Below are positions 43,307-53,260 of a DNA stretch of 64,000 nucleotides, piece by piece. Each line of letters starts with the position of its first letter. Position 1 is the first letter of the stretch. The stretch is from Aquibacillus saliphilus (GTDB lineage: Bacteria > Bacillota > Bacilli > Bacillales > Amphibacillaceae), in contig NZ_JAIZAP010000010.1 in the NCBI RefSeq assembly GCF_020404745.1, positions 1 to 64,000 of the forward strand, written 5' to 3'. The notes under the pieces are model-generated. The model was not told where the DNA came from and did no database searches. It was given only the letters and a program-made list of their open reading frames with translations. Both the position numbers and the translations under genes were made by a program.

Positions 43307-45173
43307 TAATGTACTACGCAACAAACGGCTTTATATTGCTTATTTCCTTAGCAGCATGTTCACGGTGATGGTATTCTTCACCTTTGCCATCTTTGCATTC
43401 CATCCAACGTTTTCAAGTGGTTCGATCAACCAAAATGCGCTACTTGGAATGGCTGTTGCTGGCGGAATTATTTATGTGTTTTCCTTCTTTTTTGTCTTAT
43501 ATTCGATGAGTTCTTTCTTACAGTCGAGGAAGAGAGAGTTTGGCTTGTTAATGATGCTTGGTGCCTCGAACAGGCAAATTCGCATGATGGTATTTTTGGA
43601 AAATATTTTAATTGGCTTTTTTGCGACCGTTGGTGGAATCCTGGCTGGATTAGTATTCGCAAAAGTGATTCTCTTAATTGCTGAGAATGTATTAATTATC
43701 AGTGAATCACTTGATTTTTATTTTCCTACACTTGCTATTGTTGTGACGTTTATTAGCTTTACCTTTTTATTCTTCTGTATTTCGATTTTTGTCTCGTTTA
43801 TTCTTCGTACGAATAAATTGATTGATTTAATTAAAGGGGATAGAAAGTCGAAAGGAGAGCCAAAAGCTTCTATTATCCTATCCATTCTCGCAGCACTATT
43901 ACTCATCGTTGGATATGGATCTGCTCTTTATGTTAAAGGAGAAGCTGTTGTCTTCGCAATGATTCCAGTTATTGTAGTTGTTACACTTGGAACTTATCTT
44001 TTATTTACTCAATTAAGTGTATATGTCATCCGAATGTTAAAAAATAATAAATCTATCTTCTGGCGTAAAACAAATATGCTGCTGTTGTCTGATCTATCGT
44101 TTCGAATGAAGGATAACGCAAGGACATTTTTCATGGTTGCAATCATATCCACGGTTGCTTTTAGTGCAATTGGTTCCTTGTATGGTTTCGGGTCCTACCT
44201 TACAAAAGGAGTAAAGGAGTTTAACCCATTTACGCTTACCTATAGTCCATTTCGGGATGACAGTCAAGCTATTATCAAGGAAGATATAAGTAAAATTAAT
44301 GCTATCCTCCAGGACGAAAAGATCGATGCAAAGATGGAAGCGATGGAGCTGACCTATTTTGAGACACAAGAACAAGACAATACTGTGTTAATTGTGAGAG
44401 CTTCTGACTACAATCGTTTTGCGGCATTAATCGGAGAAAAGGAACTTCATCCAAAGGAAAATGAGGCAATTGTACTCGGACAGAGTGATACAGGGAAGAA
44501 AGTTAGTGAAAGGCTAATGAAATCAAGTATCCTACTAGATAACGGGGAAGAAATTCAACCAAGTAATGTGGAAGCATCCCCAGTATTATTAGCAAATAAC
44601 GGCTTTTATGTTGTGAATGACAAGGTCCATGAGCAGCTTGGATTACCAGTAAGAAATGATTATAGTGCTGTATGGAAAGCGCAAGAGGGACAAACGGAAC
44701 AAATGATTGAAGTGGGAAGAAAAATAAATGAATCCGATGGTGATTTGCAGCATAAAGCCTTTTCCATTGATTATTCACTATATGAAATCAATAAAGCGTA
44801 TGGACCAATCTTATTTATCGGCTTGTTCATTGGAATTGTGTTCTTCGTATCTGCAGGTAGTTTCCTATACTTTCGATTATTTACTTCTTTAGATGAAGAA
44901 AAGCGTAAGTTAAGTGCCATTGCAAAAATAGGATTGACACAATCGGAGTTGAAGAAAGTAGTAAACCGACAAATTGCACTTCTCTTTTTCTCACCAATTG
45001 TTGTCGCATTAATTCACGGCGCCGTTGCACTTACCGCCTTATCCCGTCTGTTTGATTACAATTTAATAGTAGAATCTTCTCTTGTATTAGGAGGTTTTGC
45101 TTTAATTCAAATCGTTTATTTCTTGATTGTACGATTTTTCTATGTGAAGCAGGTGGAAAGGGAGATATTTTAA
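43281..45173 (+). CDS. BceB-like ABC transporter permease
   Basis: About 630 residues from ATG 43281 (GGGAGG eight bases upstream; ATG 43275 is closer). Ten membrane segments with a large extracellular domain at about residues 310-500, the BceB layout, and two FtsX-like blocks. Its reading frame overlaps the end of the ATPase gene by 26 bases. Expected to recognise a cell-wall-targeting peptide antibiotic such as bacitracin and to signal to the kinase. Confidence 0.92.
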   Translation: MTFRQFAFNNVLRNKRLYIAYFLSSMFTVMVFFTFAIFAFHPTFSSGSINQNALLGMAVAGGIIYVFSFFFVLYSMSSFLQSRKREFGLLMMLGASNRQIRMMVFLENILIGFFATVGGILAGLVFAKVILLIAENVLIISESLDFYFPTLAIVVTFISFTFLFFCISIFVSFILRTNKLIDLIKGDRKSKGEPKASIILSILAALLLIVGYGSALYVKGEAVVFAMIPVIVVVTLGTYLLFTQLSVYVIRMLKNNKSIFWRKTNMLLLSDLSFRMKDNARTFFMVAIISTVAFSAIGSLYGFGSYLTKGVKEFNPFTLTYSPFRDDSQAIIKEDISKINAILQDEKIDAKMEAMELTYFETQEQDNTVLIVRASDYNRFAALIGEKELHPKENEAIVLGQSDTGKKVSERLMKSSILLDNGEEIQPSNVEASPVLLANNGFYVVNDKVHEQLGLPVRNDYSAVWKAQEGQTEQMIEVGRKINESDGDLQHKAFSIDYSLYEINKAYGPILFIGLFIGIVFFVSAGSFLYFRLFTSLDEEKRKLSAIAKIGLTQSELKKVVNRQIALLFFSPIVVALIHGAVALTALSRLFDYNLIVESSLVLGGFALIQIVYFLIVRFFYVKQVEREIF

Positions 45174-45250
45174 GAAAGGTGAGTCACTTTTAATAATTGA
45201 AAAATGATAGCATAATTTTTGCAATCACTTTTAATGTACAGTCTTGATTA

Positions 45251-45610
45251 TCATTTCGAATCGAGGGTGCTAGACCCTAATATGGACATACGATATTGAG
45301 CACTTGTTATAATTGAACTTTCATCTGATGCTAAGAATACAATTAGGTTTGAAATATCTTGTGATTCACCATAGCATCCTAGCGGAATAGTTTTGGCTAA
45401 TGCATCTTCAGCTGTATTCATTCCGTCTTCTAGGGAGCGCATCATCCTTGTATGAACAGGAGAAGGATGGACAGAATTGACCCTTACATTAAACGATGCA
45501 GACTCTACTGAAGTCGCTTTTGTTAATCCAACTAATGCGTGTTTCGATGCAATGTAAGGAGTAACGCCTGGACTTCCATCAAGGCCTGCAACGGAAGACT
45601 TGTTAATCAA
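45251..45610 (-). pseudogene. 5'-truncated short-chain dehydrogenase
   Basis: 119 residues corresponding to the C-terminal half of a short-chain dehydrogenase: the active-site Ser block (NKSSVAGLDG), the YIASK pair and the RVNSVHPSPVHT loop are present. The N-terminal cofactor-binding half is missing, and the end reads SAQYRMSILG instead of GAEYxVDGG. Best read as a decayed gene. Two intact homologues lie at 35780 and 37021. Confidence 0.75.
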
Positions 45611-45612
45611 TA

Positions 45613-45653
45613 GTGAGTATGATTCTTATTGTTTGGTGTTTTCATACTCACTT
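45613..45653. repeat. Inverted repeat next to the truncated dehydrogenase
   Basis: AGTGAGTATGA and TCATACTCACT, 11-bp perfect arms, 19-base loop. It begins three bases beyond the truncated end of the dehydrogenase and may mark the rearrangement point. About 180 bases beyond contain no gene. Confidence 0.5.
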
Positions 45654-45831
45654 TGGATAACTGTGGGGAGTTTTTAAATAATTCCTTGGACACAGAATTG
45701 GGAACGGAGATTAAAATTGAAAAAAAGATAATCCAAAACAGAATTGGAGATTTTACAGTCGCTATTCACCATATTGGTAGACGGTTCTAATTGAGGAATT
45801 CACTGTTAATAGAGAAAAAAGTTTAAATAAA

Positions 45832-45864
45832 AGCCACCAACGAATGCTATGCTTTCATTGGTGG
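45832..45864 (-). terminator. Terminator of the PadR operon
   Basis: CCACCAACGAATG pairs with CATTGGTGG, and the minus-strand end reads GGCTTTTATTT. It is about 140 bases downstream of the padR stop. Confidence 0.65.
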
Positions 45865-45999
45865 TATCTATTGGTTAATTATTATGTTCTTAGCACTACA
45901 TATTTAGTCCTAGTAGCTTTTTAAGCTCATTTTATCGGAAAAAATGGGGGAATTGCCAATGCCTGAAGAAAGATTGTTTGTAGAACATTGGTATTTGGT

Positions 46000-46500
46000 C
46001 TACAACTCTTCCTCTATCCTTTCCAGCCACTTCATATCTGCTTCAAGATGTAGCAGCGCCCCTTCAATCAACAGTTTCATCGTATCATTCCCAGAAAGCG
46101 ACATTTGCTTCCGTAAATGAGTGAGGTGTAGTATATCTTTTAAAATTGTTTCCTTTTGATCTCTGATCATGGATTTCTTGTTGTCATAGGAAACATGACT
46201 CGCACAAAGAAATTTAATGTAAAACTCATCTTTAAATAACGACCGACCAACAGGTTCATTCAGCCAAAACCAGAGTTCTTCTTTTCCTGCCTGTGTAATC
46301 GTATATTGTTTGCGGTCTTTCTTGTCATGGCTGAGGGATTCTACAAATGAATCCCTCTCTAGCCGATCGAGTGTTGTGTACACCTGACCTGCATTTAATG
46401 GCCATAAACCTTCGACCAAAGCCTCAAATCCCGTCTTTAATTCATAGCCGTGTCGTGGTTTTTCATATAATAAAGCAAGTAATGAATGTTTAACTGACAT
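46000..46500 (-). CDS. PadR-family transcriptional regulator
   Basis: 166 residues. N-terminal winged helix (MSVKHSLLALLYEKPRHGYE, LNAGQVYTTLDRLERDSFVE, KKDRKQYTITQAGKEE) and a C-terminal helical dimer domain (PadR C-terminal type). It is the last gene of the ABC operon, 14 bases after the permease stop. It probably represses its own operon through the 49-bp palindrome at 50331. Confidence 0.9.
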   Translation of the reverse strand: MSVKHSLLALLYEKPRHGYELKTGFEALVEGLWPLNAGQVYTTLDRLERDSFVESLSHDKKDRKQYTITQAGKEELWFWLNEPVGRSLFKDEFYIKFLCASHVSYDNKKSMIRDQKETILKDILHLTHLRKQMSLSGNDTMKLLIEGALLHLEADMKWLERIEEEL

Positions 46501-46514
46501 ATCTATTTCCCCAT

Positions 46515-48983
46515 TTACTCATAATGAATCGCCTCTTTGATGGAAATTCGAGATGCAGCCTGACTTGGTAACCAGGAAGCGAGCAGAGTAAATAGAATTC
46601 CACCTAGGGTGGCAAGGACCAAACTGACCCATGGAATGATAAAGTCTAGTAAACCTTGATTATCAGCAGAAATAGAGTTTAAGTAGATGACCAGAATTCC
46701 ATATATAGTCCCTACTACTACCCCTGCAATACCAATGAATAGTCCTTCCGCAATAATCATAAGTCTCAATTGTCCTTTTGTAAACCCAAGCGCACGCATT
46801 GTTCCTATTTCCTTTACTCGCTCCATCGTGTTCATGAATAACGTATTGCTAATTCCAATGGAAGCAATTCCGATAATGAGAAGCAGTAATACTTGGAATA
46901 AATCATCAATCCCAGTTACACCACTGGTGTTTTTTTCAACCGTTATGGGTAACGTATTTACACTCGAAACGCTTGCGTCGTAATTTCCCCATATCTCCTC
47001 TACAATTACTGGAATGCTTTCTTCATTTTGGGCATCAATCACCACTTGATAACTCCATGGCCAGTCCATCATTTCCTGTATCGTGTTTTCTTCGGCAAAG
47101 GCAACGTAATTCGAATAATGGGAAGTGAACACACGTCCTTTAATGAATACGTCCTGCACTCCAGCAGGTAGATGGAGTGTCCATATTTCTCCTACTTCCA
47201 CTCCAGCTTCCTTTAAAGCACGATCCCCTATATAAATTTCCGGATAGCCACTATGGTTCGTTGTTTCCTCCTTCACTATAAACTGCTGTGGAGCCTCTTC
47301 AGAGAAAGACATGATGGAAAACTCCCTAAGCTCCTCATCCTCACCATTGGAATACCAAGTGACGTTTGGTACTTCATATGCAGGATAGACGTTTTCCACA
47401 TTAGGAAATTGTTGCAGCGACTCTAACTCTTCCTTCGACCATGGAGTTTCTTTTTCAAAATGAATTTCTCCACCGAATGTCGCGTGAATATCTTCTTCTA
47501 TCCCTTGAGGTAAAGACTGCAAAGCCGCACTAATGAATAAAGCTAAACTCACCCCGATGGCAAGCATGGCTGCCGTATTGGCGTTTCTTCCTGAAAATTG
47601 TTTCATGGAATGAAGTGCCTGTTTCCCTGAAAAGCCAAATAATAGTGATAGAAAGGGACTGATTATCAATTGCAGTAACCGCATCCAGAACGGCAATAAA
47701 AGTACAAGTCCGACAAATAAGAAGAGAAATGCCCACACATTATCGATTAAACCAATCAAGGTAAAAATGATACCCAGTAAGATTCGCGAAAGTTTTAAGT
47801 GATTAGAACGAATTGAAGAATCTTTCTCTAACATCGCCTGTAAAATCGGAATCTTTCCTGCCTGATATACTGGAAGCCCTGCAGCAACAAATGGGAAAAG
47901 CAATCCGACGATGATTGAAATAAGGACCGGTCCTACGAGCACCGCATCATACTCAATATTTTGCGTGGCAATTGCAGTAATTAAAATTTCCTGAATCGCA
48001 TCACCTAGCCAGACCCCAAGGCTGACACCGAGAACTGTTCCAATCAGGGCAAGGATACTAATTTCCTGAACGAGCAGCCGAACGACATGGCCTCCTGTGT
48101 AGCCTAGACTTTTCATAATTCCAATCTCTCGGTTTCTTTCTACAATGCTTGTGTGAATCATGTTAAAAGTGATAAACGCACTGATGAAGACAGCTAAGAT
48201 GGCAATAAGATCAAAGACATAATAAATACTAGCCACATCGTTGTTTTGCTGATTATCCACTACTACGGGTTGAATGAATAAAGAAGAATCCTCCAACTTG
48301 GCTTGATAAGAGTCGAGAAATTCTTTGGGGGCGATATCCTCTCTTACACTAAACCGATAATTTGAAATTTGATTATCAAGTCCACTCCCCGATTGAAGAG
48401 TTTTCAAAGGAAGCATAACTCGGAAGTTTTGGTTTAAAGCATCTTTAATTGTCCTCGGGCTATTTAACATCGGTCCTTCATATACGATTGCTGTAATTTT
48501 TAAAGTTTCAATCCCTTCGAAAGTGACAGTATCTCCTACTTCTTTTCCCCAAAGATTTGCTGCATTTTCTGTTATGATTAAACCTTCCTCAGTCACGTCG
48601 CCATCTTTTACAGGTAACGTAATGATATCCGATTGAAAGTCTGAAACACCTGTAAATCGTACCGCACGCTGGGATAGGGTGTCGGTTTCCATATCAACAA
48701 ACCCTTGTTTAATTAGAGAAGTAATTCCTGTATCCACTTCCACCGCTTGCTTCAGCCAAACAATATCGGATTCATGAAAAAATCCATCACTACTTTGAAT
48801 CCAAAAGTCAGCTTCTCCTGCATATAACTCCTCTTGCTCATTCATAAGGTTGGAAATGGTATATTTTGCAATGAGCATACTCGTCATGACGGTGACACCT
48901 AGAGTGAGTGCAACCAGGGTGAAGAGAAAGCGTTTCTTATGACGCGTGAGATTACGCCATGAAACGAGCCAGGAACCTAGCAT
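46515..48983 (-). CDS. FtsX-like ABC transporter permease, 10-segment type
   Basis: About 822 residues from ATG 48983 (GGAGG nine bases upstream; ATG 48992 is closer). Two FtsX-type blocks, each a large extracellular loop plus three membrane segments (N-terminal NREIGIMKSLGYTGGHVV, C-terminal VKEIGTMRALGFTKGQLRL). Of the MacB/LolCE/YknZ kind that drives transport or extraction across the envelope. Overlaps the ATPase gene by about 32 bases. Substrate unknown; drug or peptide export is plausible. Confidence 0.9.
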   Translation of the reverse strand: MLGSWLVSWRNLTRHKKRFLFTLVALTLGVTVMTSMLIAKYTISNLMNEQEELYAGEADFWIQSSDGFFHESDIVWLKQAVEVDTGITSLIKQGFVDMETDTLSQRAVRFTGVSDFQSDIITLPVKDGDVTEEGLIITENAANLWGKEVGDTVTFEGIETLKITAIVYEGPMLNSPRTIKDALNQNFRVMLPLKTLQSGSGLDNQISNYRFSVREDIAPKEFLDSYQAKLEDSSLFIQPVVVDNQQNNDVASIYYVFDLIAILAVFISAFITFNMIHTSIVERNREIGIMKSLGYTGGHVVRLLVQEISILALIGTVLGVSLGVWLGDAIQEILITAIATQNIEYDAVLVGPVLISIIVGLLFPFVAAGLPVYQAGKIPILQAMLEKDSSIRSNHLKLSRILLGIIFTLIGLIDNVWAFLFLFVGLVLLLPFWMRLLQLIISPFLSLLFGFSGKQALHSMKQFSGRNANTAAMLAIGVSLALFISAALQSLPQGIEEDIHATFGGEIHFEKETPWSKEELESLQQFPNVENVYPAYEVPNVTWYSNGEDEELREFSIMSFSEEAPQQFIVKEETTNHSGYPEIYIGDRALKEAGVEVGEIWTLHLPAGVQDVFIKGRVFTSHYSNYVAFAEENTIQEMMDWPWSYQVVIDAQNEESIPVIVEEIWGNYDASVSSVNTLPITVEKNTSGVTGIDDLFQVLLLLIIGIASIGISNTLFMNTMERVKEIGTMRALGFTKGQLRLMIIAEGLFIGIAGVVVGTIYGILVIYLNSISADNQGLLDFIIPWVSLVLATLGGILFTLLASWLPSQAASRISIKEAIHYE

Positions 48984-49665
48984 AGTCTTCATCCTCCCTC
49001 TTCACTTCGGCTTCAATCACTCCATCTTTAAATAAAATAATCCGATCCGCATATCCTGCGGCAAACATATCATGCGTCACCATCACTATCGTTTGTTTCT
49101 GTTCATAGTGGAATTTTGCGAGTAAATCCAAAATATCACCACTACGCTTCCGATCTAAATTCCCAGTCGGCTCATCAGCCAGTAGGATCGACGGCTGATG
49201 AATGAGAGACCGGGCAATGGCTACCCGCTGCTGCTGACCACCGCTCAACTCATGAGGAAAGCGATTCTCGTATCCTTTTAATTCGACAGCATTAAGTAAT
49301 TCATCTACATCTCCGGGAGAAGCTTTCTTCCCATCGGCATGCAGCGGAAATATAATATTTTCATATACTGTCAACGTTGGGAGTAGTTGATAATTTTGAA
49401 AAACAAATCCCATTTCTTTACGCCGCAATAAGGTGCGATTTTTTTCCGATTGGGATGTGAGTTCTTTACCGTTTATTTGAATCGATCCGGAAGTTGGGGT
49501 ATCCAGACCTCCCAATAGGTGCAGGAGTGTTGTTTTTCCAGAGCCGCTTGGTCCCATGATACAAACAAATTCCCCCGCTTTAATCGAGAGGTCCACCCCT
49601 TTTAAAACAGGCACAACTTCCTTTCCTGTTTTGTAATCTTTAGTTAAACTGACCACGTTAATCAT
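48952..49665 (-). CDS. MacB/LolD-type ABC transporter ATPase
   Basis: About 237 residues from ATG 49665 (GAGG eight bases upstream). Walker A GPSGSGKTT, signature ELSGGQQQRVAIAR, Walker B ILLADEPTGNLD, H-loop VMVTHDMFAAGYADR. Partner of the FtsX-like permease, overlapping its start. Forms the operon membrane protein, ATPase, permease, PadR. Confidence 0.92.
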   Translation of the reverse strand: MINVVSLTKDYKTGKEVVPVLKGVDLSIKAGEFVCIMGPSGSGKTTLLHLLGGLDTPTSGSIQINGKELTSQSEKNRTLLRRKEMGFVFQNYQLLPTLTVYENIIFPLHADGKKASPGDVDELLNAVELKGYENRFPHELSGGQQQRVAIARSLIHQPSILLADEPTGNLDRKRSGDILDLLAKFHYEQKQTIVMVTHDMFAAGYADRIILFKDGVIEAEVKREDEDYARFLARFMA

Positions 49666-49675
49666 GCAATTCACC

Positions 49676-50314
49676 TCATTCTTTTAATAGGAAAATGGTA
49701 TAAGACCAGGAATAGATAAAATCAACAATAAAGACGATTCCCCAAATCATGGAGATTCCGTAAATCACTTCATTTGGATAAGGTGTTTCAAGATGATCTT
49801 CAGTGCCAAGCCATGATAGATCGGTAATATAATACATTGCTTGAGTAAGGCTATCCACCCCATAACCCCAAAAAATCGTTTGTAATACAACGAATATGAG
49901 CAGATGAAGCATGGCACTATAACGATTGACTTTAGCGATATGTTTCGGATCTTTTTGCCTTATCATTATCCTTCTGTCTTTCTCGGTAAGTAAATCAACG
50001 CCGCGCCAATCGCCAACTTTCTTCTTCATCCAGCGGTCAAGTTTATTAAAATCATTAATCCCAAATGTACAAGCATAAACAATGAAAATCATAATAACAA
50101 TTTGGAAAGGAGAGATTTCTCCAGTTTCCCGATAAATCACGAGGGCAAGTGCAGCTTCTAAAATGAGCAGAACTAAGAAGAAGATCAAGAAAATGAAGCT
50201 CATTTTTCTTTTGTTGAATATATACCTAACAACACCAAATAGTATTAATGAGAGAAATGAAAGTACTTCCGCAAGTATAAAAATTTCCCATTGGAAATCT
50301 AATAAAAATTTCAT
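49676..50314 (-). CDS. Integral membrane protein, unknown
   Basis: 212 residues, about five membrane segments with a basic cytoplasmic loop in the middle (NDFNKLDRWMKKKVGD, LLTEKDRRIMIRQKDPK). No recognised family. It is the first gene of the PadR-regulated ABC operon, 2-10 bases before the ATPase, so it may be an accessory subunit. Its start is just downstream of the palindrome. Confidence 0.75.
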   Translation of the reverse strand: MKFLLDFQWEIFILAEVLSFLSLILFGVVRYIFNKRKMSFIFLIFFLVLLILEAALALVIYRETGEISPFQIVIMIFIVYACTFGINDFNKLDRWMKKKVGDWRGVDLLTEKDRRIMIRQKDPKHIAKVNRYSAMLHLLIFVVLQTIFWGYGVDSLTQAMYYITDLSWLGTEDHLETPYPNEVIYGISMIWGIVFIVDFIYSWSYTIFLLKE

Positions 50315-50330
50315 TCGCTTTCCACCTTTT

Positions 50331-50379
50331 ATATATACTGAGTAACTATATACTTAGTATATAGTTACTCAGTATATAT
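50331..50379. promoter_or_regulatory. Perfect 49-bp palindrome, likely PadR operator
   Basis: 24-bp arms (ATATATACTGAGTAACTATATACT, 50331-50354, and its exact complement 50356-50379) around one central T. It contains three successive ATATACT-n-AGT(ATAT)-type units, the form of PadR operators. Located 17-65 bases upstream of the first gene of the operon, where the promoter must be. Confidence 0.8.
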
Positions 50380-50527
50380 ATCAATAGAATTGTTTAGAAA
50401 ATTGTTATTTTTTACCTCTGGGGTGTTGATCCTACACTTAATGCCATGGGGTCAGTTTAATGCGATAAGTTAAAGTTATGGTTTTGTACTAAAAATCATA
50501 CTTCTATCTATTATTGCTAGATTAGAT

Positions 50528-50564
50528 AAAGGGCATTGCTAGCTACTTGCTAGCAATGCCCTTT
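50528..50564 (-). terminator. Terminator of the NatAB-like operon
   Basis: Perfect 16-bp arms AAAGGGCATTGCTAGC/GCTAGCAATGCCCTTT around TACTT, eight bases after the permease stop. The A-rich/T-rich ends suit both directions. Confidence 0.8.
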
Positions 50565-50571
50565 AGTAAGA

Positions 50572-51798
50572 TTATGCACGTAACCACTTTATAATTTCTT
50601 TTGGAGAAGCATTCTTGCCATACATTAATATTCCAACTTTAAATATCTTACCTGCTAGTTTCATAAATAACCAAGCGCTAATAGTTAAAATAGCTAAAGC
50701 AATGATAATTTCAACCCAAGGCCATTCTTCCAATAAGGAAAGGCGTAGAATGAGCACTCCTGGTGTTGTAAATGGTATATAGGTGCCGATTTGTGCCATA
50801 AGTCCACTTGGGTCACCAAATACTGGCCCGATAAATATAAAGGGAGCAAATGGTAGCATCATAATTAGACCTTGGAAGTTACCAGCGGTACTAATATCTG
50901 CCATCGTAGCACCGACTCCTACAAATAGTGCAGCAAAGAGTAAATATCCCAACAAAGCTATAATTATTAGAATCGCTAGTTCTGGAACAAATAAATACTC
51001 TATGAATGGAATATCGATGCGCCAACTAATAACCGGGAGTACTAAAACAATAGAAACGACGGTCTGAATGATTCCTAAAGCAAAATAGCCAACTATTTTT
51101 CCTTTCATTAATTCTGCAGGTGTTAGTGAAGATAGGATAATTTCAGCAATTTTATTTTTCTTTTCATCAGATGCGCTTTGGAAAATCGCCATTCCTGTAA
51201 AAACAATGGAAAGCATAATGAATCCGGCAAAGGCTCCTGGTACCATCCGTTCTAGTTCTTTTGTTGTCATGCCACCACTAGATTCTTCAGATGAGGATTC
51301 TTCAGATGTTGGTTCGATGAAGGTAATACCTTTAGTAATCATTTCTAGTTCATCTGTAGACACACCCAGTTGCTCCATTTGCACAGCTTGAATGGGTGTT
51401 GCTAATAGTTGAACTTGATTAATAAAAAAGGAATCTATTTCATCACTCATATAAACAGGAACTACTCCCTCATTGAGTGCTCGCTCGTCAATGAATAGAT
51501 ATGCCGTATCTTCTTTTTCTATTAGTTCGGTTTCTACATCTGACTCTTTACTATCGGTCGCTTCTAAATTCCAATTAAGCTCACTTTGGTCTACCATCAT
51601 CTCTAATTCTGTATACACATCTAACTGATCATTAACCAGTACATTCGTAGGTATTGCTTCTTCATCGTCACTAAAAAAACTAGGTACTACCATAAATAAG
51701 ATAAAAATTACGGGTGTTGAAAATAATCCAATTAGAAAGGTCTTATTTTTAATATTACGTTTAATTTCCCACTTCGCTACTTTCAGGGTATTACGCAT
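50572..51798 (-). CDS. ABC-2 type exporter permease (YhaP/NatB-like)
   Basis: About 408 residues from ATG 51798 (AGG eight bases upstream). One N-terminal membrane segment (WEIKRNIKNKTFLIGLFSTP), a long extracellular domain (about 45-175), then five C-terminal segments with ASDEKKNKIAEIILSSLTPA. Like the NatB/YhaP permeases linked to cation or peptide export. Overlaps the ATPase gene by eight bases. Confidence 0.9.
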   Translation of the reverse strand: MRNTLKVAKWEIKRNIKNKTFLIGLFSTPVIFILFMVVPSFFSDDEEAIPTNVLVNDQLDVYTELEMMVDQSELNWNLEATDSKESDVETELIEKEDTAYLFIDERALNEGVVPVYMSDEIDSFFINQVQLLATPIQAVQMEQLGVSTDELEMITKGITFIEPTSEESSSEESSGGMTTKELERMVPGAFAGFIMLSIVFTGMAIFQSASDEKKNKIAEIILSSLTPAELMKGKIVGYFALGIIQTVVSIVLVLPVISWRIDIPFIEYLFVPELAILIIIALLGYLLFAALFVGVGATMADISTAGNFQGLIMMLPFAPFIFIGPVFGDPSGLMAQIGTYIPFTTPGVLILRLSLLEEWPWVEIIIALAILTISAWLFMKLAGKIFKVGILMYGKNASPKEIIKWLRA

Positions 51799-52717
51799 TT
51801 GATTCACCTACTTTCTCCATTCCACTTTTACCTGTTGCAATGTCAATGAAAATTTCATGTAGGGTAATTCGATCAATGATTAATTCATTTATTATTAATT
51901 GTTCTGGTAGATGTTTTATCCATGTGGCTGGGTTCACATTATTGGTTAAGTATAAAATCGATGTATTCCCATCTTGTTCCACTCGCTGTACTTCTGGGAG
52001 CCGCTCTAGGATGCTTTTTTCATTTTCCCCTCGGATGGTGCATTTGAAGTTGGCATATTCCGTTTTAACTTCATCCATCGTTCCATAAATAACTTTTTTC
52101 CCTTTGTTTATCATGAATAATCGATCAGCTAACTCTTCTACTAAATTCATTTGATGAGAGGATAATAGAATAGCGGTTCCATTTTCGGCTAATTTACGAA
52201 TTTCCTCTTTGAAGATATTTTGACTAACTGGATCAAGGCCTGAGAATGGCTCATCCAGAATAAGGAATTCGGGTTCATGAATAATGGAAGCTATAAATTG
52301 TACTTTTTGCCCCATCCCTTTTGAAAGTTCTTCAACAGATACGTTTTCCTTTCCTTCTAAGTCAAATTTTTTCAAGTAATCTAATGCTCGTTCTTTCGCT
52401 TTCTTAAGTGGATAACTTTTTAGTTCTGCAAGGTACAATAAAATATCCATTACTTTTACATTCTTGTATAATCCACGCTCTTCAGGCAGGTAGCCGATTT
52501 TGTTTCGTGGGATATCACGGTAGTTGTGAAATGTAATGGATCCCACGTCTGGATACATAATGCCCATAATAGTACGTATTGTTGTTGATTTTCCAGCACC
52601 ATTAGGGCCTAATATCGCCATGATTTCCCCCTTTTTAACTTCAAAGGAAATATTCTGAAGAACTCTTGTTTCTTTAAATGACTTGCCCAAACCTTCTATG
52701 GTAAGCATTGTTTCCAT
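51791..52717 (-). CDS. ABC exporter ATPase (YhaQ/NatA-like)
   Basis: 308 residues. Walker A GPNGAGKST, signature ELSKGMGQKVQF (SKG rather than SGG), Walker B FLILDEPFSGLD, followed by a C-terminal domain of about 80 residues as in NatA/YhaQ. GAGG lies 11 bases before ATG 52717. Forms the export pair with the 50572 permease. Confidence 0.9.
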   Translation of the reverse strand: METMLTIEGLGKSFKETRVLQNISFEVKKGEIMAILGPNGAGKSTTIRTIMGIMYPDVGSITFHNYRDIPRNKIGYLPEERGLYKNVKVMDILLYLAELKSYPLKKAKERALDYLKKFDLEGKENVSVEELSKGMGQKVQFIASIIHEPEFLILDEPFSGLDPVSQNIFKEEIRKLAENGTAILLSSHQMNLVEELADRLFMINKGKKVIYGTMDEVKTEYANFKCTIRGENEKSILERLPEVQRVEQDGNTSILYLTNNVNPATWIKHLPEQLIINELIIDRITLHEIFIDIATGKSGMEKVGESNA

Positions 52718-52885
52718 CGAACACTCAACCTCTCTTATTCTTTAGATTAAGGTATAAACTACTTCTTTTACGTTATAGTAGGAAAAAGGTTTCAGAAATG
52801 ATAAAAAATTCGACATTTTCTGTGAAACCTTATAGCTGACCATTACTGCGCAACAAACTGTTAGGAACACATTATTTTTCTAGAG

Positions 52886-52926
52886 ATGCCAGAACAAATG
52901 TCCACGCGATGTGCCTGGCATTTTTT
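52886..52926 (+). terminator. Terminator-like hairpin
   Basis: ATGCCAG paired with CTGGCAT with inner pairs ACA...TGT, followed by TTTTTTT. No plus-strand gene ends just before it, so it may end an unseen RNA or insulate the following phage-type module. Confidence 0.6.
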
Positions 52927-53062
52927 TATTATTTAAGCCACGTTTGTCCCCTGCAAGGCTAACCATATCCTCATGTTCCAACCAATTTCACCCGACATAG
53001 ACACCGAACACTACCTCCGGAGCGATTATCTAATGGAGAGACAACTAAAGGAGGATGAATTA

Positions 53063-53260
53063 ATGGAACGTTGTACAATCACGGTTCAGCAAGTGGCAGA
53101 ATATTTAGGAGTACACACGGATACGATCTACGATTTAGTTCGCGCGGGGAGCCTACCGCATATCCGGTTCGGACGAAAAATTCTATTTTCCAAGGAAGGC
53201 ATTGATGGATGGGTTCGTGATCAAGCAAGTGCATCGGTAAGGAGAGGGGACGTGGAGTGA
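53063..53260 (+). CDS. Excisionase-like helix-turn-helix protein
   Basis: 65 residues from ATG 53063 (AAAGGAGG eight bases upstream). MerR/excisionase-type fold: ITVQQVAEYLGVHTDTIYDL, then GSLPHIRFGRKILFSKEGID. This matches phage excisionase/regulator proteins. No integrase accompanies it. First gene of the replication module; may regulate it. Confidence 0.85.
   Translation: MERCTITVQQVAEYLGVHTDTIYDLVRAGSLPHIRFGRKILFSKEGIDGWVRDQASASVRRGDVE

Noticed and set aside
45251-45610. A functional third short-chain dehydrogenase
   Set aside because: The cofactor-binding N-terminal half is missing, so a working enzyme is not expected.
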